A stretch of 64,000 nt of DNA, taken from positions 248,001 to 312,000 of the forward strand of contig JAJGOT010000464.1 in NCBI GenBank assembly GCA_022457155.1. Direction: 5' to 3'. The stretch is from Cladopsammia gracilis (lineage: Eukaryota > Cnidaria > Anthozoa > Scleractinia > Dendrophylliidae). A model generated the notes under the pieces. That model was not told the origin of the DNA and made no database searches. It worked only from the letters and a program-made list of their open reading frames with translations. This document shows positions 43,597-55,800 of the stretch, in pieces (the first letter of the stretch is position 1; each line of letters opens with the position of its first letter). Position numbers and translations under genes: made by a program.

Positions 43597-44859
43597 AATA
43601 CACGTGTGAATATTCTTGAGCTTTCGATTCAATCACTACCTATTATGTAGACCGTTGCAGCGACATTTATAGTTACTATAAAAGAGCAAAAAAGAAATAC
43701 ATTAATTACACTTTTAATCAAGCTAGTAACTGTACGGAATCCACGTATTGTCGTATCCATTTTATTGTTAACATAAATAGAGAAATACGTGTGTTTGTAT
43801 AACGAAAAAAGAAAGTTGAAAAAAACTGAGCAGAACTTTTCAGTCGGGACGGAAGCGTTGATAAATGAGAAAAAAAAAATATTGAATTTGAAAACCGATA
43901 GCTTTTTAAGTCAAAGGCCAAGGTATTTGTATAAAATCGTGACTGATACTAAAGCAAACCGATTATTGAAATCAAGCGATGTAAGGTGGTAAATTTCCTT
44001 TGAAATGAGAGGGACGTTTTCAACATAACAGCACGTTCATAACACCGTTATAATGGCCTCTCTTGGGGATAAAAGACCTTCGCGACCTTGGCAATGTTAT
44101 TATGATTCAGCTGAAGGTCGGTTGTAAACGAGTAGAAATTTAGAGTTTAGAGTTGTTTTACGTTATAACCTCCGCGAGGGAATAAGAGAGCTTCGCGACC
44201 CAGTTGGCAATATTGACCAACATTATTATCAATGATTCATCCATGTGGCAGATGAAGGTCGGTTGTTACGAGTGGAATATTCTAAGTTTAAAAAGAAATT
44301 TAGAGGTTTCTTTTTACGTTATGTTTACTCTTGAAAACTTAATGCAGCGGTGCCACTCTAGCATAAGAAACATTCATTGAGACACAATGCTGCAAAGTGC
44401 TGCTCTGAAATAAGCAGGACCAAACAAGTTTCCTGAAAAACTAAAGGACGCAGACTTCATTGTATCTTTTGAATTAATACTTCAGACGGATTTGTTGTCA
44501 TTTTTGTTTTACATTCTTTATATTTACTAAGCTTTCGGCCAGTTTTCATTTTAAAATTTTAACCTCATTTTAACACTGTAAACGTCATGTCATCGAGACT
44601 AGTGTATGGTGCTGCGTTTTCAAGAAACAGATTGTTATTTCTGTATTTTGCAGAATGAAGAACTCTGAATACAATCAGTTTTGTTCGTTTATTTGTTTAA
44701 TTAGCACAGCTTAGGGGTAGCGTCAGGATTAACGCATTGTGCATTGTGCATTGTGCATCCGCAGTCTGCAAAATGCTCTTGTCGGCAAGAAACTGCATGA
44801 GTTATTTACGTAACTTGTATTCGCTCAGTCACAGTAACAATTTAACGCATTGTACTGCA
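43597..44859. other. intergenic / possible 5' region of the FGF gene
   Basis: The initiator exon of the FGF gene should lie here or further upstream; I cannot choose one. Two diverged copies of 'gcaatgttattatgattcag ctgaaggtcggttg' (around 44,090-44,130 and 44,205-44,265) are a short local duplication. Confidence 0.35.
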
Positions 44860-44916
44860 TAGAAACCGGGTTTAAGCTCCGGCCGTTATGAGCCTTCTGG
44901 CTCGGGTGCGCGCGAC
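44860..44916 (+). repeat. isolated SINE tail
   Basis: 'atagaaaccgggtttaagct' + 'ccggccgttatgagccttct' + 'ggctcgggtgcgcgcgac' matches the 3' tail of the SINE at 18,490-18,790 without the tRNA-like head. Confidence 0.75.
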
Positions 44917-44954
44917 TGCATTGATCTTACAACCTTTATTATTTTTTCTTCCAG

Positions 44955-46319
44955 ATTGTATTCACAAATGCTGTTAGCTGGATATTGTTGTTGTGTTTAG
45001 TTCACTCAAAAATCTTGCCATCGGAGGCTCTGCCGGTCGGAGCCCTTCCAAAAGGTGGTCGGTGGGAGGCGAGTGGTTCCGACGACGACTCGGAAATCGA
45101 GCAGACATACCGCACATCAGAACACGAAGTATACAAAAGATTGACGACTGGTGCGCGCAACGATCGAAGTTTACACAAAACACCTGTGGCGCGGCGTTAT
45201 ATAAGAAGGGGAAGATTATACAACAGAAATGGTTATGTTTTAAGAATAAAGCTAGATGGGACAGTAGATGGTTCTACAGACAAGAATTCTCCCTTAGGTA
45301 AGGTGTACCTCTGTATATAGGGCAGTTTTCAATTGAGTGTCGAAAGTTAATTAGAGAATGCTTTGGTTTTGCATTGCTGCACTTTATAAGTGGTTAAAAA
45401 ATATCGCGCCACTTTCTCGACCAATCAGAAGTAAAACCAAAAGTAGTCGTGACTTGCCTGCACGTGTTTTCCCGCGCTTGGCGCCGGCTTCATGTATTTA
45501 CTATGCGTTCTGATTGGTTCATTGGATTGACGGCGTTGGTTGTGATTGGTCAGAATAATTACTTTGGCTCAAATGAAATCTGCTCTATACTAAGTAACGA
45601 TAAAGGAATTACTTTAATGCCGGCACAGAACATCTGAGACTAATAAGACGTCTTCTTTGTGATCGACAGCTCAGCTAGAGTTTCATTCAGTCGGAACTGG
45701 TTTTCTTATGATTCTCGGCGTGACAAGTCAACGGTACTTATCAATTAACGACAACGGTTTTCTTCGCGGAAGTGTAAGTACAGTTTTGTTATCTATTTGT
45801 TATTTATTCCAGCAAACCCCTTTTTAACTCATGAAGTGTTTGAGCCCGCGATATGTAATGGTCACCTGCCTTACCCATGGAGACGGTATTTGGAGGGAGG
45901 GGAGGGTGGGGAGTTGGACGCAGAAGGCCACCAAACGCAAGTAGTCGCAAGTCAATGCAAGCCACCGCGCGGGACCGGGCTGACCAAACTTGTGTGCACT
46001 TGCGAGTCAAGTTGAAACTCCGTTTGGCCCCCCAGCGCAATTCAACGCAAGTTTCCATTTTCCAACTTGCGTTGCCTTGCGTTCCTTTACTCGCGTTCAC
46101 ATAGGATTCGTGTCTAATTTCTCTTCTTTTCTTTTCCAGGAAGAACCAACGTACAATACTGTTTTTCGTGAAGTTCAAGAAGAGAATTTTTTTCACTCTT
46201 TTTTGTCGTATAAACACAACAGATGGCTGGTCGGAATAAAGAAAAATGGAAAGGCAAAGAAGGCTACCTCAACAAGAGTAGGTCAAAAGTCGACCCAATT
46301 TTTGATTATCTACACTTAA
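44955..46319 (+). CDS. FGF: fibroblast growth factor family ligand, initiator exon not identified
   Basis: Exons 44,955-45,297, 45,691-45,773 and 46,140-46,319 (stop TAA... at the end), joined by GT/AG introns in phases 1 and 0; 201 aa visible. Exon A opens after acceptor ttcttccag with a hydrophobic leader (AVSWILLLCLVHS) that looks like a signal peptide, then a variable segment and the first FGF beta-strands RRGRLYNRNGYVLRIKLDGT, VDGSTDKNSPL. Exon B gives GTGFLMILGVTSQRYLSIND and NGFLRGS; exon C gives VFREVQEENFFHSFLSYKHN, RWLVGIKKNGKAKKATSTRV, GQKSTQFLII. The order and exon boundaries are those of the classical three-exon FGF core. FGFs are secreted ligands of receptor tyrosine kinases (family knowledge). 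No in-frame ATG follows the upstream stop at 44,922, so an upstream exon is needed. Subfamily not assigned. A MITE lies in intron 1. Confidence 0.88.
45315..45589 (+). mobile_element. CCAAT-rich MITE, copy 3, in FGF intron 1
   Basis: The most complete copy: left TATAGGGCAGTTTTCAATTG, right (complement) TATAGAGCAGATTTCATTTG. Interior includes ACCAATCAGAAGTAAAACCA, TTTTCCCGCGCTTGGCGCCG and GATTGGTTCATTGGATTG. Begins 18 nt inside the intron. Confidence 0.8.
45925..46100. repeat. CGCAAGT/ACTTGCG inverted-word cluster in FGF intron 2
   Basis: 'acgcaagtagtcgcaagtca' at the left and 'aacttgcgttgccttgcgtt' at the right give a loose inverted repeat with several heptamer copies; probably a MITE remnant. 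Confidence 0.5.
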
Positions 46320-48317
46320 GCTGGATTTCCGCTGTCGCGTTCCACGAGTTTTTGAACCAATCATGAAAGAGCTCGATTGCGCAAAATTAAGTAAACCTTA
46401 GTTACTTTTGACCATCAATTGATAACGGCCGAAAAAGTGAATATGTATTAATTACATAAAACATTGTATGAGGTTCTCACAAACACCGTACTTGTTTCTT
46501 TGTTTCTCGGTTTTGTTACGAATTTTCAAACTTAATTCTCGTCACGTTATCATTGTTGACAGAGTTTGAAAGTGACGGTGTTTTTCCACATCAAAATGTA
46601 ATAGGTACAATTTACTGTGCTTGTAACGCATGGAGTATGGTGGTATCCATTGTAATAATTGTTCACTTGATTAATTCTTAGCCCGCGTGGTAGGCCTCCG
46701 TTTATGAAAAAGGCGAAAATCTCCCGTTTGCGCGAGCCCCTCGCGCGAGTGTCCTCGAAATATCGCCCTCAGAAGAAACTGCGCTTGCTACGCAGGCTAT
46801 TATTTCAAGGAATAACGGTATTGCATTTGTTCTTAGTTTAGACTCTTGCGAATTTCTTGTGAAATTCTCTGTCTTTACTTGACTTTGAAGTGGTCATTTA
46901 CTGTTAATCCATTGCCTTCTTTTCAAATTGATAAAACAAATGCTTTATTTTTTTTTCAAGAAAAAATTCCATTTATTTCGATTGTAGCAACGGAAGAATA
47001 TACAAACAATAGGGAAAAACTCGACTACAAAGTGACACATATTGTATCTCTTTATTTATTTATTTTTTTTTCGACAATTATATTCACCTCGAAGGAAAAA
47101 AAGCGGACGGGTATTTTTAAAAAAATTAATTTATTTTCGTCGAACGTTGTGTCAATTCAAAGCCCCTACAATCTACAGACCCAAATTTTATGGAGTCTTT
47201 CGACTCATTACACAAAACCAAACTATGTTAGATGTTAAGTTTAGTGTTTTTTATATAAATGAATATAAAAAACTTGTTAGATAGGTGGTTTTGCAGGGTA
47301 CATGCGAGCCTGCTTTTTTCTTGCATCAGAAGTAAGGGTTTCCACATGGTCGCGCTTTCGACGCATGTCGCGTTTTTCACGCGTTTCTTCACGTTATTTT
47401 TGCGTTTGTCGCGTTTTACGCGTGTCCATGTTGCGTTTTTCACGCGTTCATACGCGCTAAGTTGTGCACACTACAAAACCGCCTGTGTGACAAGTTAAAA
47501 TGTGATTTATCGTGATTAACAAATAAATGAATATTATTTTACGTCTTCTCCGAAGGCTATGAAATATATAATCAAACATGATTTACATAAATTAATAGTG
47601 TTATAGATTTTCCAATGCCAATGGACTTGGTTGTTGGAACGCAAAAAGTGTTATGGTCACTCTTCGTCGTTTGAAAAAGCAGTAGGGAGCTATTTAAAGT
47701 AAAAAGTAAAATGTATTTATGTATTTATATGTTTTGCGACAGTTTGGGGTAAAAGGTATTTTTTTTTGGCCCCAAATAACATGTTTGAATAAGATATAAA
47801 ATTATTTAAAAAGGAATTCCTTATTTTCAAGAATAAGGGTATCCCTAATGTACATTTCTGTTCAAATGTCTATGAAGTTGTAAATAATGAGAAAATATAG
47901 ATATGTTTAAAAAAGAAAACTGTTAATGTATTTTCAATGCATATTTGCAATAAAAAAGGAGAAAATCCACAAACATTGTTTATGTCACTTCTTTTCCTGA
48001 TCCCATGTTATTCTGAATTGAAAACTGCGGTGGATCCAGAAGTTCTTGTAAGATGGGGAAACATGGAGCTAAAAAGATGGGAGAGGACGAGGAGTTGGGG
48101 GGGGGGGGGGGGGGGGGGGGGTTGCGTGTGTGGAAAAATGATCACAGTTATCCAAACACATACACAAGTCTGCTCTGTTTCAATGCCAAGCTCTCAAATG
48201 TGTCAGTATCAAATCAAATGTCCTTTATTTTCCCTGGGCAAGTGTTTATAGATGGGTGCTTGTGAGGCCGAGCATTCAAACAACAGAGACAAATCAAACA
48301 TAATGTGGTAAGAATCC
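46320..48317. other. intergenic, nothing coding recognised
   Basis: 3' flank of the FGF gene, AT-rich. At 47,340-47,460 a cluster of 'cgcgtttttcacgcgtt' words. A run of 25 G at 48,097-48,121. Confidence 0.45.
48097..48121 (+). repeat. 25-nt G tract
   Basis: Uninterrupted poly-G. Such tracts could form quadruplexes and are often mis-sized in sequencing. Confidence 0.9.
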
Positions 48318-48471
48318 CAATAGAGGTTTTGCATGGCAGCCATGTCAGCCAGCCATGTTGCATGGCAGGAACAATGAAAATTTTTTTCATTAGAAAGAAC
48401 ATTCTTTCCCATAGGGAAAAGAATCTATTGTTCCTGCCATGCAACATGGCTGCCGTGCAAAACCTCTATTG
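48318..48471. mobile_element. palindromic MITE, CAATAGAGGTTTTGCA ends
   Basis: Left CAATAGAGGTTTTGCATGGC and right ending GCAAAACCTCTATTG are inverses; arms continue with CATGTTGCATGGCAGGAACA paired to GTTCCTGCCATGCAACATGG. The left arm has a small internal duplication (cagccatgtcagccagccat). Confidence 0.85.
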
Positions 48472-48548
48472 ACAACAAGTTGGCTATTTACAAGCATAGC
48501 CGAGGAGTTGAAGTCAGTTGGGTCTTTCACAAAACAACTACAGCTAAT

Positions 48549-48622
48549 GGTCATAGCGGGACTTGAACCTGGGACCTCAGGATTTCAAGTCCGGCACCAC
48601 AACCACTAGACCACGCTGCTCC
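48549..48622 (-). mobile_element. tRNA-derived SINE head, minus strand
   Basis: Complement: GGAGCAGCGTGGTCTAGTGG (A box), GCCGGACTTGAAATCCTGAG (anticodon/variable region), GGTCCCAGGTTCAAGTCCCG (B box). Read as a SINE fragment, not a tRNA gene, because the acceptor stem does not pair properly. Confidence 0.7.
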
Positions 48623-49843
48623 ACAAGCAGCTAAATCATGGAAAACCCTTGATTCCCAATCGATGTAGTGCAAGTCTACTGCAAGTTTTCCCTCCAAATT
48701 GTCCCCAGCTCAGGTTCTCTAAAGGTGCATTGGTACCCCTTTATATAGACTGACAGTACTCTTTTGTTACCCACAGAATAACTAAAAAGGAAAACATGCC
48801 AGGACAGGCAAAAATCTCCTGCTTTATGGATACACATACTGGCAAAGAGAGAAAATAAGACAGAATCTTTGGCTTTACAGTCTCTTAAATTTCTCTCCTT
48901 GCAAACATTTCATCTCCCTCTGGCAAGTGACAAATACATGCACTTACATGTTTTGCTCCTTCCTTGTGGATCCTTTATATGCATGGATCCAAATTTTGTT
49001 CAAATGGATAGCCTTTATTATTCAGTGTATGAATATTTATCCAACATATAAAATGTACAGTTTATCTCACTGCTGAATAAGCATTTAAACAATGGCTGTT
49101 AGGAGGAGAAAGACAACTGTCTGAGAATTTAAGAACAAGTTTAAATTCAATTTCCAATATTGCTTTCTTCATTAGTACAGCCAGCAATGACTCTTAGTTG
49201 TTTTTTTATTTATTTTTATTTTTGCTGTACTTTGAAAATTCTCTGACACTTAATTTCTATTTTTATTTCTTATCCTAGTCTGCTATACACTGAATGCAAA
49301 TATGGCCGTCAGGCAGTTTTTTGTTTAGCCAAGCTTTCAGCGAAATTAATGATATCACGGAAACAAGTGTGGCTAAATGTATCATCTTGCAAAGTTTGAG
49401 TGTTTTTGGTTAAACAGTTGCAAAGTTATGGCTCACTGAAATTTTAAGCATTTGTATGAGAAAAGACATTCTAGCCTCACTAGCCTCGCTTTCATGTTTT
49501 TCCCAACATTTGATTGGCTATAACGTCTCCTAAAATAAGACTGTGGCCTTGAAAATGCACACAATGACTTATTTTGACCTGATCTTTATCATTATTCAAT
49601 TGCTTTTTTTTTCTTGAGAACCGGTCCAAACAAAAAATTGTTGGACGGCCATATTTGCATTCGGTGTATACAGATGTTATTTGGGTCCTCACACACACAA
49701 TGCTTTTCATCACATTGCACGGCAACACAAATAGAAGTAGCAAAAGAGACTACCGTATTCTTATCTTTGCTGTACAACAATGTTCTTCCTACAGCACTTT
49801 CAAGTTTGTAAAAATTAATTAAAAAAACACTAATTCTTTTTGG
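48623..49843. other. intergenic downstream of PDCL3
   Basis: No gene. 49,280-49,470 and 49,610-49,670 share an inverted word (ctgaatgcaaatatggccgt / acggccatatttgcattcgg), another likely inverted-repeat remnant. Confidence 0.4.
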
Positions 49844-52800
49844 TTAATCGTCATCATCATCACTATCAGAGTCTCTCATGTTTGCTTGTTGCAATGAACT
49901 TGTCATGACATCATGGATTTTATTTTTCTTTCGAGGATCTTCTTCTAAGTCCGTTTTTACTGCACCTGGCTCAGCCAGCATCCACTCTAATTCTATGAAA
50001 ACAGATAGTAAAATTTGTCAACATTCAGAAGAAGCTACCTTTAAAGGGGCATTCTCATGCAGATTTTGCCGTGTTTTGGTCAAAATACACTAAATATATG
50101 ACAAAGTACCTTTGCTCAAACATAAAATTGCTTTTAGCACACCAAGAAGATAATATCAAGTGATTTCTTCAAGGAAGAACAAACCAAAATAAGTTTTTCT
50201 GCGATTTTTCCACGACTCTTGGGAGGAACATGAAAAAATTGGTCAATTTTTTCAAGTTGCAAACCATTTCCATCCTGGCCATCTGCAGCCAAAGATAACG
50301 AATACTAGTTTCTGTGCACTCAGTGGTAGGGTATTTGTTAACAAAACTGGACCATTATTTTTTATTTTAGATTTCTTTTGAAACAAATATGTTTTTTTTG
50401 GCTTTTCAAAGTGATACTAAAAACAGGTGACAGTGTCCCTTTAACCTTGCTTTAAAGGGGGACACTGTCCTGGCTGATATATCATGTTTTCATGATTATG
50501 GCCAGGAGCTTGCTTTAAGCTTCTTTTATTATCTTGAAATAGGAAGGAAAAGTGATGAAAGCAAAGCCATTTAACTAAAGAGACAAAACAATGACTAAAA
50601 AAGTCAAAATTCCATAAGAATAGCAATTTTGATTTCCAGACCACCTGTCATGAAATCAAAGTTGACGAACTGTAATCCACTTTTATTCTAATGCTCCAAA
50701 CTATCCGTTTTTGTTTTGCCCTATAGATTTTTTTTGAGGGAGGCAGCATGGTCGAGTGGTTAGGGCGCCGGACTTGAAAGATCCGGAGGTCCTGAGTTCA
50801 AGTCGCACTCCGACCACTAGCTGGAGTTGTTTAACAATAGACCCAAGTTCAACTCCCCAGGCACACTTGTAAAATATCCAACTGGTCTGCCTCCTGTCAG
50901 TTGGGATTTTTAACATGTTATGTTCAATTTACAATATTTGTTTCCATATTTGAGTGGCATGCCTGTGAATTAGCTTGATAGCTAAGTGTTCATCCACTAT
51001 AAACAACATTTACATTTTTATTTACATTTTATCCATTTTGAAAAAGTTGTATAATACTTGGTGGCATTTGGTGATTTTAAATGGAAATAATGTGAGCAAA
51101 TGTTTGTTATTTTGAAAGGACACTGTTCATTTAAAAAGTTTGATAATAATACTCAATCATTTAATAAACACTTATGACTCAGGTCCCGAGGGAAACAGTG
51201 AATTTTGTTTCCCAAGGAATCTCGAGAATCAAGGGAAACAAAATCCACTGTTTCCTGAGGGATCAGTCATAAAGTAATTTGCTTCATCAAAAAAAAAACA
51301 GTTTGAAAAATGCACTGAGCACTCGAGGTAAACAACAATCGCATCATAAGCATGCCACCTTTTGTCATGGTCTGATCACATGCACTAGTGGGCAACAGTG
51401 CAATGTTACCCTCTGATGTCAATAATGTTACCCGCTTTCCAAATGTTGCCGCTCATGGACGTTTGGTGGGAAACAGTTTGTTTGTTAGATGTCATGTGAC
51501 CATGAATCAACCAATGAATGTACGTGTTGTATTGAGAAAAACTCCAGCTATATAGCAACACATGTTATATGTCATGGCCTTAAATAAAAACCATGGCTAC
51601 TGGATCAATCTCTATCCAGTGGTATAATGTAATCAGTTTTGTTGATGCTTATCTGGTGAATGGTGTTATCCAATCAATGAACAAACACACCCTGTCTTAT
51701 CTTTTATCTAGTTATCTTCAATTTACATTGGTGAAAATAAAGATTAATGAGCTTACATTTGTGAAACATTAAGCAACAATTTGTATTATCAAAGGGGCTA
51801 TGTCATGGCAGTTTTTATGTTTTTGGCTCATTCTGTGCTATAATTAAAACAGTTGAGCACCTTTCTTCCAAACACAGAACACTCGTAGAACTCAAAGACA
51901 AAGAATATTAATTGAATTATTCAAAGGAGAATGGGCCATTAATCAGTTTTTAGAATATTTTCCAAAACACATGAAATAAACTCGAAAAAATTGGCCATTT
52001 TTTTCAAGTTACAATCCATTTCCATCCTGGCAATTTGTAGTCCAAGACACTTGTTTATAGTTTCAGTGCACTCACAAAGCAATTTTAAACATAACTGGGG
52101 GATTACTTTTGGGTTTCCATTGATGTAAATATACCTTTTGCCTTTTCAAATTGGCACTAAAAATAGTGAGATATTAGCTCCTTTTAAAAGCTCTCTAAGG
52201 ATACAACTCACCGTCAATCTTTAAGTTCATTCCTCCAAACGTCAAGGGTCCTACAAACTGTTTTTTCATGTCTTCCTCATGATAGATAAATATCGTCGGT
52301 AGATGCTTGTCTGGATAATTTGGTATACACGTTGTTGAAACACTCTTTAAGAATTTTGTAGCTGGAAATTTCTGTGCTAGACGGCTTAAGTACTGGTTTA
52401 TTAAAGTACATAATGGAATGCTATTTTATGTTAAGGAGGAAACACATGCAGAGCTCAAAATTAACTTGACCCTTTCACTACCAGAGTAAATTATGGAGAC
52501 ATGTAGTTCTAACGTTTGAGTCTGTTGACGAAATCCTATGGTGTGACCATTCAAATGAAACCTCTTCAGCAGTACTTTTGCATGGTACCATTTGTTCTAA
52601 CTTTTGAGTCTGTGGATGAAATCCTATGGTGTGACCATTCAAATGAAACCTCTTCAGCAGTACGTTTGCATGGTACCATTTGTTTCACAATATTAAAAAA
52701 AAAATGAAATTTAGGATTTTCCTTGGATTTTGATATTTGGCACTCTTGGGAGTTAATTATGGTGTACTGGTTCACTGGATCCAGTTTATTAAGTTTAAGA

Positions 52801-55800
52801 GGTTGTCTCCCTAAAAAATGCAATTAGTTTGATCCAAAATAATAATTTATTTTTTGTTACGATTTATTCAATTTTCACGTGGTTGGTGCTAGTTTCATGC
52901 CGCTGAGACCAGAATAAATCACAAACATTGCCGTCACTGTTAAAAAATAATAATTCACTCAAGAGGCCCAATTATTTTTTTCAATCTAGAGATACATCAT
53001 TGTAGTTTGCTCAGCTATATCTTAGATCTAGATTAAACAATGTTTTTTTTTTACAGAAATAGGAACTGAGAACAGGAACTGGGAAATTGGCATTTTTGAG
53101 ATGGTGGGAAGCTGAAAAAATGGGACAAAATCTGAAATACAGTGAGCTCTGTCTAAGCTGTCACCCTCTGGACCACCTCTGGCTGTCTGCATTAGAGAGG
53201 TGTACAGCTTATAGAGAGTTTAGTTACAGACAATTACAGTACATGAAATTTGGCCGCAACTAGCCAATCACTGATGTATGCCTTAGAAAGGTGACCACCT
53301 TACAGGGGTGTCTGCTAAGGGAGTTGACTATTTGTGCAAATAAGGTAAAGAAGCAGAAACCACAAACTACATAGATTTATCTATGTTATAGTTAAATCTA
53401 TTGTAAATTATATGTTAGACAGGACTCTACTCAAACTAGCAATTACACTAAATTAGATATTCCTGTATAAATATTTGGTAAAATAAAATAAATAAACAAA
53501 GGAGCAAAAACCAGCAGTAAATAACAACAACAAACAACAAACAAATGACAATAACTACAAAAGGATACCCAGATTTGTAGAGATGTAGTACTACCCATAC
53601 TCCTTTGCCAGCTTTGTTGACTTCATCAACATAGTCCTGAGCAGAAATTTCCTTTACGTCACCAAACTTTGACACCTGTTGCAATTTTTGTATTTCTGCC
53701 ATCCTTTGTTGCCTTGAAGAAATAAAAAGATAAGCAGCACATGTCACATGTAACATTTATCAAATATTGTTAATAATTTTTTAGTATTCAATCCTGACCA
53801 GCCTTTGGCTCAGTACGTTCATAAGACTAAGACATGACAGAAAATTCCAAACATACAACCTGGGTTTGTAAGGGGCTTTTATAATTTAAGGTGGGAAGTG
53901 GGGCCCGTTATCTGGATCCTTCGTACCTACTATCTCCATTTCCGTATCTATTTATCCTGTTTCCAATTAGGCCCGCATGTTGGCGAAATCAACACTGCAA
54001 AAAATGGTGTCTGTCATTCGTTTTTCTGGCTACAAAAATGCAAAGTTGAGGTTCCTGGGTAATATCATTACAGCCCTCGTCTCATTTCACTTTCAGGTTC
54101 TTCAATCATATAAAATCAATCACATACCTCAATTATTATAGGAAATTAACAATGCACGCTGACAACATGAACAAAATTTACATTACACTAAATTAACGCG
54201 AATTTTTCAAAAGTTAGGTTTACATGCATTAAATTGACGCAAATTTTTCTATAAGCATCTTGCTTTATTTACTGTGATTTTCATAATTCTGCAAACTTGC
54301 ACTTTACATTTCTGAACGCCAAACTGCGTTTTGGCATCTGTCAATAAAACCTTCCAAGACAAGTGCATGGATGTTTCTATCCTTTCGGGGAGACAGAGGA
54401 GTATCAAGGTCAATGAAAAGACATTTTGAATTGGATTTTAAATGAAGACGTCCTGTCAGATAGTGGCTCTGAAGAGCCAATAGAGAAGTCATGAACCAAT
54501 AAGGTTTTGTAACGAAATAAAGGTGCTTTAAAATAACAAAATTATGTTGTAAAATAGTGTGCATTAAATTTACATCGACATAATAATTAAGATACACTAA
54601 ATTAACGCAAATTTTGTAAAATCACGTTAATAAAGTGCATTGTCAATTTCCTATAATAAGGTAAGTATTCTTTATTTTGACCAATGGTAAGGTGCAATAT
54701 ATCGTGCTATCCCAATTTGTTCTTGCAACACGGGGGAGAATTTAAAATGTCCTCCACCATCTTTGCTGGTTAATTGGCAACTAATAAACATCTTCCTAAG
54801 GAAGGTCTCCTTTTATACTGCTCATATATACGGTGTTGCTTATACCATGTTGCTCATTTTTTATGCGGTGTTGCGGTGAATAAAATCCCAGCTTGCGGTG
54901 TTGCAGTGATCTCAAACCCTACGGTGTGCAATGTTTGCGCTGTAAAGCCTGGGTGTTCGGTGGAATGAAATTATCTGCGGTGTTGCGGTTTCCTATTTGA
55001 CCCTTGTCAGATCTAAATTTAGCCTCCATATGTTATTTAATCCATTCGATTCAACAATCGCCTTATTTTTTAAAACTTTTCCGTGACATTATTGCCTAAA
55101 AATGCCATAATTAATTAAAAGGATTGGAAACATGAAACTTAGCAGAAATTAGCAAGGAACTAAACTAAACCATGAACTTTATTACTGTGACAAAACAATA
55201 TTTGTTTATTTCAGGACACATGACTTCTCAGAAACGTTCTTGTACGACAAGGCAGCGGTAACTTTTCGACTCAACTTTGCAGTCATGTTCATAAATCTTC
55301 CAGCGACAAAGTGAAACTATAAACAATGAAGATCCAAAGGCATCAGTAGAGTAACCAAAAAAAGTAAAAAAGTAACATCTTAAAAAGTATTATCACGTGC
55401 GGATGCTAACATCATCAGACTACAAATATAGATTGCGGTGACGGTGCTTCGTTGACTTTTCTTGCAGTGATGCGGTGTTCAGTAATTTTTTTGCGGTGCT
55501 GTGGTGTTCAGAGCCCCCCCCCCCCCCCCAGGGGGGTACTCCCTTATATAAGCTATATAGGTATCATCATCATCATCATCATCAGGGCTAAATTCACTCC
55601 TGGCGGAGGAACCCCTCCCTGGAATGATCCCACGGGTGTCTGTCTTTAGCCAATCTCGACCATACAGGTCCAAGCTGTCTGGTGAGATCATCCCTCCATC
55701 TTGTTTTTGGACGACCCTGTTTTCTGGTCCAATCTCTTGGGGTCCACTCCGTTGCTCTAATGGTCCATCTATTATCTGACAGCCGTGCTATGTGACCTGC

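Noticed and set aside
43789..43992. Possible upstream coding exon of the FGF gene ending in a phase-0 GTAAGG donor
   Set aside because: It would put ~65 charged residues before what looks like a signal peptide, which does not suit a secreted FGF; kept only as a weak possibility.
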